Shown here: positions 35,162 through 47,091 of the stretch, in pieces
Position numbering within the stretch: the stretch's first letter is position 1
Layout: every line of letters begins with the position of its first letter
Origin: Combretum micranthum
Lineage: Eukaryota > Streptophyta > Magnoliopsida > Myrtales > Combretaceae
Reading direction: 5' to 3'
Assembly: GCA_024138025.1 (NCBI GenBank)
Contig: JAMXBD010000713.1
Span: 620,001 to 684,000, forward strand
DNA length: 64,000 nt
The notes under the pieces: generated by a model
Seen by the model: only the letters and a program-made list of their open reading frames with translations
What the model was told of the DNA's origin: nothing
The model's database searches: none
Made by a program: the position numbers and the translations under genes

Positions 35162-38069
35162 TGTCAAGCCTGGATTTTGAAAATAATCCGGTTCATTTTT
35201 TTTAACCCGATTCACATTAAACTATAACCATTTAACATGAATCCTCGACTAGGGATTAAAAGAGGAAAAAAAAAAATTTGGAGTCGCCAACCAATAAAAA
35301 TCAGAAAAAAAATGAAAAGTTGGGATTAATGGGTCGGTTAATCCTAACTTGGCCACTAGTCTGCGGAAAATTTGATTTAAAAATCAAACTTTAGAAAAAA
35401 TACCAGATATCTGAGTCCGGGGGCTAACCTATTAAAACCTAAGCGGTTACCACTTTAAGTTTAAAATTAGAATTTATCTTTTCTAGAGAAACTTGCAAAA
35501 AATAAGTATAAAAACAACAGCGATATTCACAGTCAGAAATCATTTTTAATAATTTTTTTTATAATATTTACAAAAAAAAAAGAAAAACATTCAAAAATTA
35601 TATATAAAAAAATTTATAATTACATTCACAAAAATCACAAAAGTTGAATATTTATAAAGAAAAATTAATTAATAAGAAATAATAGATCAAATCCATTTTT
35701 ACCATATTTAATTATTTTTCAATTTTTTTATTTCTTAGAAAAAACTCAAATAACTAACTAATAGTATTTTAGACTTATAATATCTAATTAATTAAATAAA
35801 AAAATTTATATTTTTTTTAATGTCGCCCCGAAGGTACCTACGTACTCGCTAAACAAGATCAGATAAAACGTAGTTCTTTTTGTAAAAAAAAAAAGAACTT
35901 TAAATTTGTTGGTTAATTTTGATTTTTAAGAACTTTTTCCACTTTTAAGTTTTTATAATTTGAATTTTTTTTGAAAACGAAAATTTTTTCTTTAATTCTG
36001 ATCCCTAAGATCTAATCACTTTTATTTTATTATTTTATAAAAAATAGGATTTTTCTAAGTCCTTTTATTAATTTTGAAAACACTTTTTGTATATATATTT
36101 TTTAATCAAAAAACAAACATACACATATTAACCTATTCATGAAAATTATTTAATAAATATCAAGACACATATATACACATTAATGCCTTTTTCAAAAATA
36201 TCAAAACACACATATACACATTAATGCATTTTTGAAAAAATATTCAAAAATATCAAAACACGTATATACATATTAACACATTTATGAAAAATATTCAAAA
36301 AATATTAAATTTGCTAAAAAAATTAATAAAATATTTTTTCTGATTTTTACAAATTTTTCTGGAATTTTTGGGATTTTTCTGGATTTTTTAATGATTTTTT
36401 TAAAAATTTACGTAATTAAAAAAATATATATTTATAAAATAAATAAATTACAAACTAACCTGGATCGTTGGATTAATTCGGGCGAGATCTGGATCGTTGA
36501 TCGCGTTGACCAATTCTACGCATCTGATCAAATTGACTGGATCTGGGATGTTGATTTGATGATCTAATCACGGCCGTTGGATCTGATGATTAAACGTAGA
36601 CCGTCAGATCTATGGAGCAGATTGGATCTGGGTTGGAGTCGGGTGGATCTCGGTTCGGATCTCCCCCAGTCGGGTGAAGAAGAGGACGGCGTCTTCTTTC
36701 GAGGCGGATTCCGGCGACCGTGGTGTTGCTCGACCTTCGAAACCTCGTCGGCCCGACGTATCTTGCAACGGTGGATCTCCTGGAGGTGGTGGCTGGCGCT
36801 CAGATCGGCCGTAGGTGGCGGTTCGACGGTGGCCCGACGGAGGCGTACGGAAACAAAAATCCCAAAAAAATTTGCAAAACACGAAATTATAAATTCGAGC
36901 AATTTCAAACACTCTAATATATCAAAAACACTTTCCTAATGATTCTAACACTCTTTAATTGGATCGAAATCCTCTCAATCACTTCGAATTTGTAATTTTC
37001 GAAATTCGAACACTATCCTCCTATTTTCCAATCTCGATGTTCTAATGTGTAATTTCTAAAATTCAATTGTCCTTTTGGCTTGTGTGGTGATTCTATTTAT
37101 AGTGTTTGAATCAATTGGTTGTTTCGAAGCTTTATGAATGTTCAATTTTTCGAATCACGAATCGTTTGTATTTTTTCAAATAAGAACGATCCAAAATTGG
37201 GACTCGATTCGTGATTGTTTGTTTAAATTGATCACGAATCTCGTGTTTATACATCATGACTCCTCGATTAGGTGTGTTTAATTTGATCAATTGATACAAT
37301 TTGGCCATATTCGAAGAAACATGTTACTTTGATGCGTTTTTTCAAAAAGAACAATTCAAAATTGGGACTTGATTCGTGATTGTTTGTTCAAATTGATCAC
37401 GAATCTTGTGTTTATACATCATGTCTCCTCGATTGGATGTATTTAATTTGATCAATGGATACAATTTGGCCATGTTTGGATTTTGAAGAAACATGTTACT
37501 TCGAATTTTTCCCCAATTTTCATGCCTCAATTAAGATGCCTTTTGGGATGAATGTACATAATTGTGTACAGATGTGATGTATCCCATGCCTAGTTTGTGT
37601 CTGTACGCTTAATTTCGAAAAGTAACAAAGATTCATTGACCAAAAAGTGTCTCAAAGTGAATAAACCAATATGTCTTTTTGGGAAAGAAGGCAAAAAAAA
37701 ATGAAGGCAAAAGGAGCAAAATCTGCCTTTGGCTGGAATCGAACCTGGGTGCCCCTTGCACCTGAACCCATCTGTTCATGGTCTAAACCGTTAGGCTGTT
37801 GGCCTGTGCTTGGTCATGTAGCCAAACCACTAATATTTAAGGCTTTTCAAAAATTCTAATTAGACAAATAAAATTGAAAATTTGTTCAATTATATGTTAT
37901 ATTGAGCTCAAAAAAAAAAAATATATATATATATATATATTTTTATTTATATCATTATTTTTTTATTTTTTTTATTATGTATATATATATTTTTTTTGAA
38001 CTCAAGATGATACTAATTTTTATTATAAATTTAAGCCTTTTTTAATTAAACAAAATTTGGGTGTCTACA
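35162..38069 (-). repeat. 5' LTR of the Tat/Ogre-type element
   Basis: A 2,908-bp partner of 19492-22353 in the same orientation. In sense reading it starts TGTAGACACCC at 38069 and ends TTGACA at 35162. It holds small differences from the other copy, such as an added AAAATAGGATTTTTCT at about 36040-36056 and a longer AT microsatellite at 37919-37941. The GC-rich block (36600-36860) and Pol III-like boxes (37735-37796) are conserved. Confidence 0.92.
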
Positions 38070-39143
38070 ATAATTATCAATTATAGGTAGACATAAACAT
38101 CTTTTTTCCATACATGTAGACCTAGTTTGATTTAAGAAAATATTTATTAATAATAATAATTTTTTCTTGAAAAAGCTTTATGAATAAGTAACATATTTTC
38201 AAATGTTTGAATAATTTTATGAAAATACTTTTCATTTGTTTATAGTTTTAAAGTAATTCATATATTTCAAATAAAAAAATAAAAAAAAATTACATATATT
38301 ATTATAAAAAATAATTCTACTTAAAAGAAAAATATTTAAAAATTAATTGTAAATGTTTTTGGATAGTAATGATTGGTGGACGGATTAGTAAATTAATGAA
38401 AAAATGATTTACATATTTATATTTCATAAGTCGTTTTTTAAAAAATAAATTATAAAAAATTTAAAATATTTTTTATTAATTATCTTTTTTCTAAATAAAC
38501 CCAAAAAAAAAAAAGAAATATTTTCAGTGAAACAAACGGGAGATTCGTTAAGTAATCACCGATTTCTGATAATTAATTAATTATGACCTGTTGAAATATT
38601 ATCCACGCGTGGCGCTGGCGCATATTATTTCTTGCTGTATGGAAAAAGTGAGTGCTTGCTTGGCCCCACATTCCACACGAGGTGCCACGCCATACAACCC
38701 ATCGGCCTGATTTAATAAAAGAGTCATCATATAATATTATATATATATATATATATATATGTTATAGCCGAAATATTTCATGAAAGATCAAATTCTCTAC
38801 GGTTTCCCCCTTTTGCCCGCTAACTTCTTTGCTGTATCGTTGAATGTAATCTCATTAAATGACTGCTCCAGCTGTGTTACTACTTTACTACTAATTTCAG
38901 CTTTCGCCTCCGGTTTCCCTTTTTTTGCCCGTTTTATTTAGGCTAGTTTGTTTCGTCTGTGTGCTAGATGATATATAAATATTTTTAAATAGTTTATTTA
39001 TTAAAAAATAGGAACAGATAAAAAATAGATAATTATACTTATAAAAAAATTAAATAAATCAAATATAAATAATTTGTGGATACAAATACAGATAAAATAT
39101 ATAGCTGCAACTTTGATATTGAAAGTACTTCTAATAGTAAGCT
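38070..39143. other. AT-rich intergenic stretch
   Basis: No gene seen. It includes an AT microsatellite at 38738-38761 and poly-A/T runs. A short GC-richer patch at 38600-38710 (CACGCGTGGCGCTGGCGC and nearby) has no recognisable coding or regulatory role. Confidence 0.5.
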
Positions 39144-39647
39144 ATGTTTGGTATGTTTATATATATATGTGTGTGCACGTGTGGCTGTGACTAATTACTA
39201 TGGCATATTTTGTAGACAGGAATGGATTGGAATAGAATTACAATTTTAATTTTTATTTCCCTTCTCAATGTTTGGAAGCTTTTTAAAAGCTAGAATCTCC
39301 ATTCCTTAGAATTAATGATTTCAGCTTTTAAGAGGAATTTGATTCTACCTTCCCAAAGGTGGAATCACGATTCCATCATATTTTTATTAATAGTTATTGT
39401 TTTAATTATATTTTATCATATACATTTTTATTATCTATATTTATTATAGAGGGTATTTTTGAAAAATCATATTATATAATCATTTTTTTCATTCCCATTC
39501 GGTTAATGTATCCAAATATAATAATGGATTGTCATTCTCTTATTTAATCAATTTCATTCCATTCATTGGATTTTAATGCATCCCATTCTAGACGATTCCA
39601 TCGATTTCAATCAATTTTATTTTAGACGATTCTAGTGTACCAAACAT
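39144..39647. mobile_element. Non-autonomous TIR element (about 504 bp)
   Basis: Terminal inverted repeats ATGTTTGGTA at 39144-39153 and TACCAAACAT at 39638-39647. Subterminal GGAATGGATTGGAATAGAATT at 39221 is mirrored by imperfect ATTCCATTCATTGGATTTTAAT near 39556. No transposase. Flanks contain TAA on both sides (39138-39140 and 39652-39654) but not directly at the repeat ends, so the superfamily (hAT or PIF/Harbinger) is undecided. The short ORF at 39359-39547 is AT-rich noise. Confidence 0.6.
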
Positions 39648-40795
39648 GATATTAAGTAAATCCAATTTATTCATGTCACAATAACAACCAAAGTATGATA
39701 GTTCTTTTGATATTTATTTTATTGGATAGTAACTCTTCTATCTTTCTTCTCCTTCTTAATTCTTTATAACAAAAATCATTCCTATTCAATTTTTATTTTT
39801 ACACACACAGCGCTAGTGAGTCACATGCTAATATATATTTTGTAATAAATGAATTGAAAATATGGTACTTATAAATGGGTAGAGAGAAATCGTATAAGAG
39901 AAATTATATTTGAGATGTTAATAGGATAGACAAACTATTGGAGAGAGAAGTTACTTGGATAATTTTGAAGAAGATTTATTTATCTTTTCTCTAAAATTAG
40001 TTATTGCAGAATAGCAATATCATATTTTTTTATCAGAAAATTTTTAGCTGGATATCTTAAAATTTGATAGCTTATTAAATGTAATATATATATTATATGT
40101 ATACTTATCTTAGAAAAAGAAAACTAATTATTTACCTATAAACGTTAGGGTGAATGGATAATTTTATACTGATATATATCTTGATACTTTGTTGGGTTGG
40201 ATAGACTCTGACTGGTATAAAAAGGTTATATGATAATTTTCAATTATTATGGAAATATTAAGTGTTTTTTATTCTTTTTGCCAAAATATTTACTGGTTTA
40301 GATTTGATGAAAATTTATCATGAATTTTACTATTATAAAATAAAACAGAAAAATCTACATATTTTATGCAATACCCTGTCCTCTTAGTTCTATAATATTG
40401 GATTTTAGGATATCATTTAAACAACTATATTTATATTAGGGTATGAATAATGCTGTACTCAACTCACTGAAAAGAGTGCATCTTCAATAATTTTCTTATC
40501 GAGCATGTAATTTTCAGAAAGATATAATTTTTTTTATTATATATTAATTTGTACTCAAACTTATGGCCTTAAAATAAAATAAAGTGGTAACTGGTGGCCC
40601 AATTTTGGTCACGAAATTTATGATGGAAAGGAAAGATATGGCCAAGGCCAAAGATGCACATCATCAACCGATATAAAGTACATATTCATACTATAACTCC
40701 TAAGCTTTTATGAAAAGTCTAGGTGGCACGAGCCCAAACAAGAGAGAACTATCACCAAACAAACGACATTAACAAATAACAACAAAGAAAAGATA
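39648..40795. other. Upstream region of the peptide-transporter gene, no further gene seen
   Basis: AT-rich sequence with no protein I recognise. The proximal 200 bp before the TATA box is less AT-extreme and is presumably the promoter of the gene at 41680. No specific regulatory element is claimed. Confidence 0.4.
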
Positions 40796-40801
40796 CCATA
40801 C

Positions 40802-40808
40802 TATAAAG
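40802..40808 (+). promoter_or_regulatory. TATA box of the NPF8/PTR1-type gene
   Basis: CTATAAAGAGG gives TATAAAG at 40802, suggesting transcription start around 40830. Downstream is a CT-rich leader (CCTCCTCCTCCTCTCTCTCT, 40903-40925) typical of plant 5' UTRs, then a splice donor. Confidence 0.6.
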
Positions 40809-41072
40809 AGGAGAGCGGAGCCTAAAGTTTTACGTATTTTAGTGTCCAACAGCCTCCGTTAATCATAGCTCCTTCTCCTTTCATTCTCATATTGTATTCC
40901 CCGCCTCCTCCTCCTCCTCTCTCTCTACGAGGGTTAAGAAACGGAGCTCTCGCTCGGTTTCCTCTCATCATCTGGAATTGCTCCTTTTTAGCTTTTCGTT
41001 GTCAAAACCAAGCCCTAGACCTGACCCCCCACCCCCCGCACACACCCCAAATCAATCGGTCGGTGTTCAAAG

Positions 41073-41673
41073 GTAAATTTTTTTACTTTCTCTCGCTTGC
41101 ATGCCTTTCGTATACTGGACACACCCCTTTTTTTTTACCTCGCCTAATCTTTTTTGTGGGTTTCGTTAACTAATCTCTTCTCTCGGATGATGGCAATTAT
41201 CGGAAGTTGGCAGATTGTCGTGGCTTATAATATCGATAGAATTTCATGGAGTTTTGACCCATTTGATTTTATATATATTTATAACAAAGAGATATGAGAA
41301 AAAAATTCATTGAGTATGGCACACAACGAGTTTATACAACCTATCTATCATCTTTGTACATTTAAATTGCATCCTATTAGACGTTAAAGTTTTTATTATA
41401 CTTACACGTGATATGTAATGCCTATTGTGTTTCTTTTCTATTGACCGTACATGCATTTGCTGTAAATTATGTGATTCAGATATTTTAGGCTATTACTGAC
41501 AGGGGGAATATAATTTTGCATCGTTATAGATTGTTTGTTACTGAATTGATTAATTGGTTCCATCTTCTTCATCTGATTATTCCATTATTATATCAACCTA
41601 AGTTTTTAGCAATTTGTATACATTCTTTTCACTTGAATTAAGACTGAACGTATTATTTCAATGTTTCTGTAAG
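41073..41673 (+). other. 5'UTR intron of the NPF8/PTR1-type gene
   Basis: Donor CAAAG|GTAAAT at 41072/41073 and acceptor TTTCTGTAAG|GC at 41673/41674, six bases before the start codon. The intron is T-rich. ORF 40892-41173 crosses the donor and is not considered real. A leader intron just before the ATG is a common plant arrangement that often raises expression; its use here is inferred from splice consensus. Confidence 0.6.
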
Positions 41674-41679
41674 GCTAAC

Positions 41680-44314
41680 ATGGCTGAAGAAGATACTTAT
41701 ACCCAAGATGGGACAGTCGATATCCGGAACAAGCCTGCTAATAAGACCAAAACTGGGAAATGGAGGGCTTGCCGGTTCATACTCGGTATGATTTTCATGG
41801 ATGTCTTATATTGATTCTTCAAATTCTTTAGATTTTTGGTAGACTTGTGTTCCTTTCTTTGAATTAGTTGGTGAATTGTATACAAATATCTTGACATTCA
41901 TTATGTACTGTTCTTTTAGGGAATGAGTGCTGTGAGAGATTGGCATACTATGGAATGAGTACCAATCTTGTGAATTTTCTTCAAATCCGTCTAAACCAAG
42001 GGAACGTTGCTGCCTCAAACAATGTTACGAATTGGTCCGGAACCTGCTACATTACACCATTGATTGGGGCTTTTCTGGCCGATGCCTACCTGGGGAGATA
42101 TTGGATAATAGCTGGCTTCTCAGTGATCTATTTTTTTGTGAGTTTGAATTGTAAATGCTATCTCCGAATTTCATGCATACGTATAATGTCTTCTATATGG
42201 GCAAAGCTTTTAATATTTGAGATTGGGTGGTGATTGAGATGTTAAAATCAAATTGGTGATACTTCTTGTTTATTAACATACTCTGATTTTCAGTTCTGTA
42301 ATCCTCCATGTTTAGTTTGAATCCTGATAAATTGAGTTTCCGCTCACACGACCAAGCACTGTGCAATTGACAATTAGGAGGTGTTAATTTGGCACATGAT
42401 TTTTAACAAGGTGCAACGTATAATGGAATTGTTACAAGATAAGAACCTAAGCATTTGTTGACTTTTAAGTTTGATTTTGGTAGGCTAATTTTGGCTGGAT
42501 GGACACGAAAAATAATTATTTTATCAAATATGAACCTCTGCATAAGTATAAATAGACATCTGATCAATTTTGGTTTCTAGTAATGAACTAGTGTTGCACC
42601 TATCATAGCTGGAATTTATAATAAATTTCATTTCTCTTGCAGGGAATGACACTATTGACATTGTCCGCCTCTGTTCCTGGACTAAAGCCATCATGCGACA
42701 GCGACAGGTGCTACCCTACAGGAGTACAAACGGCAGTTTGCTTCATCGCACTATATATGATAGCACTTGGCACTGGGGGGATCAAGCCTTGTGTTTCATC
42801 CTTTGGAGCTGATCAATTCGATGAAAATGATGAAGATGAGAGAAAGAAGAAAAGCTCTTTCTTCAACTGGTTTTACTTCTCCATCAATATTGGAGCTCTT
42901 ATTGCTTCATCAGTTTTGGTGTGGATACAGATGAATGTAGGCTGGGGATGGGGTTTTGGGATTCCAGCTGTGGCTATGGCCCTCGCTGTAGTATCCTTCC
43001 TTTCAGGAAGCCGTCTGTATCGGTTTCAGAAACCTGGAGGGAGTCCCCTTACAAGGATATTCCAGGTTATAGTTGCATCGTTCAGAAAAATGGCTGTTAA
43101 AGTTCCAGCTGATAAATCTGTTCTTTATGAGACCGCAGATGCAGAAAGCAATATCAAAGGAAGCCGAAAACTGGAGCACACTGATGAGATGAAGTAAGTA
43201 TTTCAATGCTCTGCCTTGTTGAAATATCTTACACATCAGAAACTATGGAGTATTGTCTTCTTTGCTTTTCTTGTCTTATCCCGCGGTAAAATTGAAGCCA
43301 AACTTAGATCAGTTGATTCCAATGCATAACATGGGTTTCTCAAACATTTTCACTTACCTCAGTGCCTCGAGCATTGCTTGAAATTTTCAATATCTAAATG
43401 ACTTCTGCCCTGCTAACTAGTAACACCGGTCCACAATGTGATATATGTTCATTTTTCTTCTAATGGCGTTTTCCAATTGCAGATTCTTTGACAGGGCAGC
43501 AGTTGAGACAGAAGATGACCATGTCAAGGGTTCCACAAACCCGTGGAGGCTTTGCACGGTTACACAAGTTGAGGAACTTAAGTCCGTCATAAGGCTGCTT
43601 CCAATATGGGCATCAGGGATAGTGTTTTCAACAGTTTATAGTCAAATGAGTACTATGTTTGTGTTGCAAGGCAACACTATGGACCAACACATGGGACCAC
43701 ACTTCCAGATTCCATCAGCATCCCTATCTCTCTTCGACACTCTCAGTGTCATCTTCTGGACCCCTGTCTATGACCAGATTATAGTTCCATTCGCGAGAAA
43801 GTTCACAGGCAATGAAAGAGGCTTCACTCAACTCCAAAGAATGGGTATTGGTCTTGTTATTTCCATCTTTTCCATGGTTGTTGCTGGAATTTTGGAGGTT
43901 GCTCGGCTCGACTTTGTGAGAAAGAACAACTACTATGATCTCAAGTACATTCCAATGTCAATATTCTGGCAAGTACCCCAGTATTTTCTTATAGGTTGTG
44001 CTGAGGTGTTCACCTTCATTGGTCAGCTGGAGTTCTTCTACGACCAGGCACCGGATGCCATGAGAAGCTTGTGCTCGGCGCTCTCACTCACAACGGTGGC
44101 ACTCGGGAACTACTTGAGCACTCTGCTGGTAACAATCGTGACAAAGATCACGACACAGAATGGGAAGCTTGGGTGGATCCCCGATAACTTAAACAGAGGC
44201 CATCTTGACTATTTCTACTGGCTCCTTGCAATACTCAGCCTGCTGAACTTCTTCGTCTATCTATGGATTGCTAAGTGGTACAAGTACAAGAGAGTTACTG
44301 GGCGTCCTCACTGA
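41680..44314 (+). CDS. NPF8/PTR1-type proton-coupled di/tripeptide transporter (4 coding exons)
   Basis: Coding exons are 41680-41785, 41920-42137, 42643-43193 and 43483-44314; all introns are GT-AG and the joined frame is open for 568 residues, normal for the family. The protein is close to Arabidopsis PTR1/PTR5 (NPF8.1/8.2): its N-terminus starts [15 protein letters not shown]. Visible marks are the ExxER proton-coupling motif at about residues 38-42 ([11 protein letters not shown]), [20 protein letters not shown] at about 149-168, [15 protein letters not shown], a central charged loop between the two six-helix halves, and [15 protein letters not shown] near the end. The family is a 12-helix plasma-membrane symporter importing di- and tripeptides with protons. 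The start is chosen because it matches the family N-terminus and follows the leader intron. It is intact and is the only host gene seen; substrate is inferred from subfamily. Confidence 0.96.
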
Positions 44315-44687
44315 TGGATTTTCAAAGAAGTTTTTCCAGCTAAGGCTGTGTTGGTTAGACTTTGATTCTTTCAACAGTTGTCCTTTTCAGTTTTTTCGGT
44401 TTGATTACCTTGTCCGGAATTTCGGGTGTAAAAATTTAAGTGCTAAATAGTACTATTGGTGAATATTCTTCGTCGGCACATATTTTTTTTCTCGTTTTAA
44501 ATTCAATGCAAGTTTTTGTCACATCATTGACTCCTAGGTCGTCGTAGGATGATTGCTGGAACGAGTTAGAGCAAGAGACACTAAGGTAAATGCTTACTGA
44601 CGTGGAATTTGCTGACATCAATAGTACGTGTAAACACAAACGATAGCTCTAAGTTGCGAAAAACGTATAAAATTGGTATACCTTCAC
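44315..44687 (+). other. Probable 3' UTR and downstream flank of the transporter gene
   Basis: The sequence after the TGA at 44314 is T-rich and lacks a clear AATAAA, so the poly(A) site is not fixed. ORFs at 44268-44450 and 44436-44639 are not supported. Confidence 0.4.
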
Positions 44688-45060
44688 TTGGATTGTCTGA
44701 TTTTATTTATATCGTTGTTATCTGTGTAATTTACATTTATATTTTATTTATATTTTATTTTTATCTGATATATTTAATCTTTTTATAGTATATTTTATTT
44801 ATATCTTTATTTGTTATCTTTTTGTTATTTTAGCTTTTTCTTTTAATCGTTTTTAAACAAACTGTTTTGAAAATAGATATCGATGAAAAACAAACATTTT
44901 TATTTAGAAACTAATCAAATAGACCAAATACTGATATGAAACAGATATAATATAGATGTCGATGAAAAACAAATCATATGTTTGTTTTTTTATCTATATC
45001 TATTTGTTAACAAATAATCTGATTCAAATAGACACCAAATTGATGCCATACTAATAGAAA
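44688..45060. mobile_element. MITE-like AT-rich fragment sharing a GGATTGTCTG end
   Basis: TTGGATTGTCTGATTTTATTTATATC at the left (position 44688, 20-base core GGATTGTCTGATTTTATTTA) resembles the left end of 57915 (GGATTGTCTGTTTTTCATCT). TATCTATATCTATTTGTTAACAAATAAT lies to the right and is paralleled near 58050-58085. The boundaries and inverted repeat are weak, so this is a tentative family link. Confidence 0.3.
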
Positions 45061-45149
45061 ACCAATGAACAATAGCCCCATAATTATAATATATAAACTC
45101 ATATTTCATTATCATTTACATCAACATTACTTTTATGTTTGCTTTAAAT

Positions 45150-46011
45150 TAGGGATAAGCATGTAATCTTATCGTACATAGTATCCACTCGTACCCTACT
45201 TAGCCGGGTAGGTTCACATGGATATTGAGGGTCACATGATATAGTGTGGATACACACACACATATATTTTTAGCTTCTGCTTTCACAAGGTAAGGTAAGG
45301 TAAGGTAAGGTAGGGGTATGAGATCTTTATACCCTATACCCACTCTAGAACCTATACAATAGAGTATATATATTCTAATGTACTTTATACCTTTTTGAAA
45401 GCTTGTACTCTATTAAAAATTATAATAATAAAATAAATAAAAATATATAATAATATTCTATTTTTCACTCTACAATCACTTTTAGTTAAGATTATCATTC
45501 ATAGACTACCTTTAATAATTTTTTTTTAGAAAAACTTATACTAATTTATTATGAAAGTGATGATATGTACTTAAATTTGTAAGTTATATTGAAGTGTTGT
45601 TAATTTTTTAAGACTAATTAATTCATGTGTGCTTTCAATGTTTTTATTTTTAAAATTTGCTAGATATTTTACAATTTTGTTAAAATAATGTAATCAAATT
45701 CTACAAGCATTCAACTTTAACACATAGACAAGTTCTACCTATCATAAAACTTGTAATATTAAAATATTATTATTTTTAAATTTCTTTCAATATGTTATTT
45801 ATATTGAATATAAATAAATAAGGTTGTTTCACATACTACAATTTATAATATATAGAGAATCATGTACTTGTGAGTTTTTTAAGGTAAATGGTATATAGGG
45901 TGGATACAAGTTATTACAGGGTATGTCCAGATACAAAATTTCATACCTTCTATCTCATTTGGTAAAATACGAGACTTCATATTCTACCTACTCTAGACTT
46001 GCTTATCCTTA
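45150..46011. mobile_element. Non-autonomous hAT-type element (862 bp) with 8-bp target duplication
   Basis: Inverted ends TAGGGATAAGCATG (45150-45163) and CTTGCTTATCCTTA (45998-46011), 12 of 14 positions matching. Flanks CTTTAAAT (45142-45149) and TTTTAAAT (46012-46019) match at 7 of 8, the target size of hAT elements. Subterminal sequences on both sides carry imperfect inverted words (GGGTA.., ..TACCC). No transposase ORF. A pentanucleotide (AAGGT)n array lies inside at 45287-45313. Confidence 0.75.
45287..45313. repeat. (AAGGT)n microsatellite
   Basis: Five consecutive units of AAGGT ending in TAGGGG. The repeat lies inside the hAT-type element and could vary between individuals. Confidence 0.9.
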
Positions 46012-46019
46012 TTTTAAAT

Positions 46020-46960
46020 GGGCAAAATTTTTTGGAATTATAAATTCTTAAAATGTCAAGAGTTAATTTATTTATTATACTTATGGTTACTGAATTTGTT
46101 CCATACTACTTCCCTGACTAGTTATCATGAGATTGGATTATATACGTGTTGGCACTAGATCGGCAATCATGCGAGTAGATGGTAAATTCATTATGAATTA
46201 ACTTGTAATTTTTGCTATCATGATAACTCTTTTGGGGAAGAAAAAAATATGGATAATTCTTATTTTGGATAGATACAGAAAAAAGGACAGCAAATAGTTC
46301 AAGATCCTGCTTACCAACAATCGGCGTTATTGTTTGTTTAATGGTTTTTGAATATTGATTGTGAGTTTTCTAAGATAATTTTGTTGCGCTAATGGTTTTT
46401 GAATTTTGATTAGAGGTATCCCTTATCTTCTGATATTCATAGGAAATATACATTTAATAAATCCAAAAAATTGGTCTTAACTTATTTTGGGCTAATTATA
46501 CGTACTGGAGATGATGAAAAATCGATTTCGTTTCATTTACACGAAAAACAATGTTCGTACCGTATAAATCGATAATCATCGTAAAATTCTACCGAAATTA
46601 ATCTGACAAACATGCTTTATGGAAAAAAAAAAAAAAAAAAATTCTACACCGGACAACGGACGCGATTCATTCGTGTAGTGCTCAAAGAGATCGGCCGGAC
46701 CGTAACCAGACCACCTGGCACCTGGCAAACGCTGACCAAATGGTGGCCCTTCGATCTAAAGATCAACTGACTCCTAAGAAAACGCCATTTGTTTTGCCAC
46801 CAATCAAGAGCTTGCCATTTCACTCGGCATCTACACAAAAGTTTGGATTAGGGAAAAAAAAATTTTTTTCCAAAAAAAATTACATAAACCCCGCTAAAAA
46901 AATAATCATAAAAATATATAACCTAAACTCGTTTTTTAAAGAAATAAAATTGTAAGTGGA
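46020..46960. other. AT-rich stretch, nothing recognised
   Basis: No gene is supported. A 20-base A run is at 46622-46641, followed by a GC-richer 100-bp patch (46650-46760) with a short minus-strand ORF (46838-46644) that resembles nothing I know. Confidence 0.45.
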
Positions 46961-46963
46961 TGA

Positions 46964-47091
46964 CCTTATCTTTTCAAGAGATAAGGACATAATCAACTTC
47001 ATCAAGAGACGAAGTTAATTTTACAACACTAAACTCGTTTCTGGAAGAGACAAGATAATTTATTTATGATCTCGTCTCTTCAAGAGACGAG
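46964..47091. repeat. Cluster of four short hairpins with shared TCAAGAGA core
   Basis: Hairpin 1, 46964-46986: arms CCTTATCT/AGATAAGG, loop TTTCAAG. Hairpin 2, 46995-47016: AACTTCATC/GACGAAGTT with one mismatch. Hairpin 3, about 47033-47053: CTCGTTTCT/AGAGACAAG, imperfect. Hairpin 4, 47071-47091: CTCGTCTCTT/AAGAGACGAG, a 10-bp perfect stem around one base. Starts are spaced about 31-39 bp. They read as degenerate copies of one palindromic unit. Confidence 0.7.

Larger units (their letters stand above)
19492..38069 (-). mobile_element. Ty3/gypsy LTR retrotransposon, Tat/Ogre-type, about 18.6 kb with nested insert
   Basis: Two long direct repeats (19492-22353 and 35162-38069) flank a minus-strand gag-pol. 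In sense orientation the LTR starts TGTAGACACCC and ends CCAGGCTTGACA. The primer-binding site lies at 35141-35158 and the polypurine tract at 22354-22368. Domain order is ORF1, gag, protease, RT, RNase H, a second (archaeal-type) RNase H, integrase. The second RNase H and the extra 5' ORF place it in the Tat/Ogre branch. Without the nested solo LTR (31923-34642 plus 5 bp) it is about 15.85 kb. All coding parts have stops or frameshifts. The possible target duplication is imperfect: ATAATT at 19484-19489 and 38070-38075, with two extra bases on the left where the LTR end is eroded. Confidence 0.95.

Noticed and set aside
44688..45060. Full inverted-repeat element pairing with 57909-58139
   Set aside because: Only one end is convincing; kept as a low-confidence fragment rather than a complete element.
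46964..47091. TTCAAGAGA core as possible vector or shRNA cassette contamination
   Set aside because: The copies are diverged, spaced and embedded in native AT-rich DNA with no vector sequence; natural palindromes explain them better.
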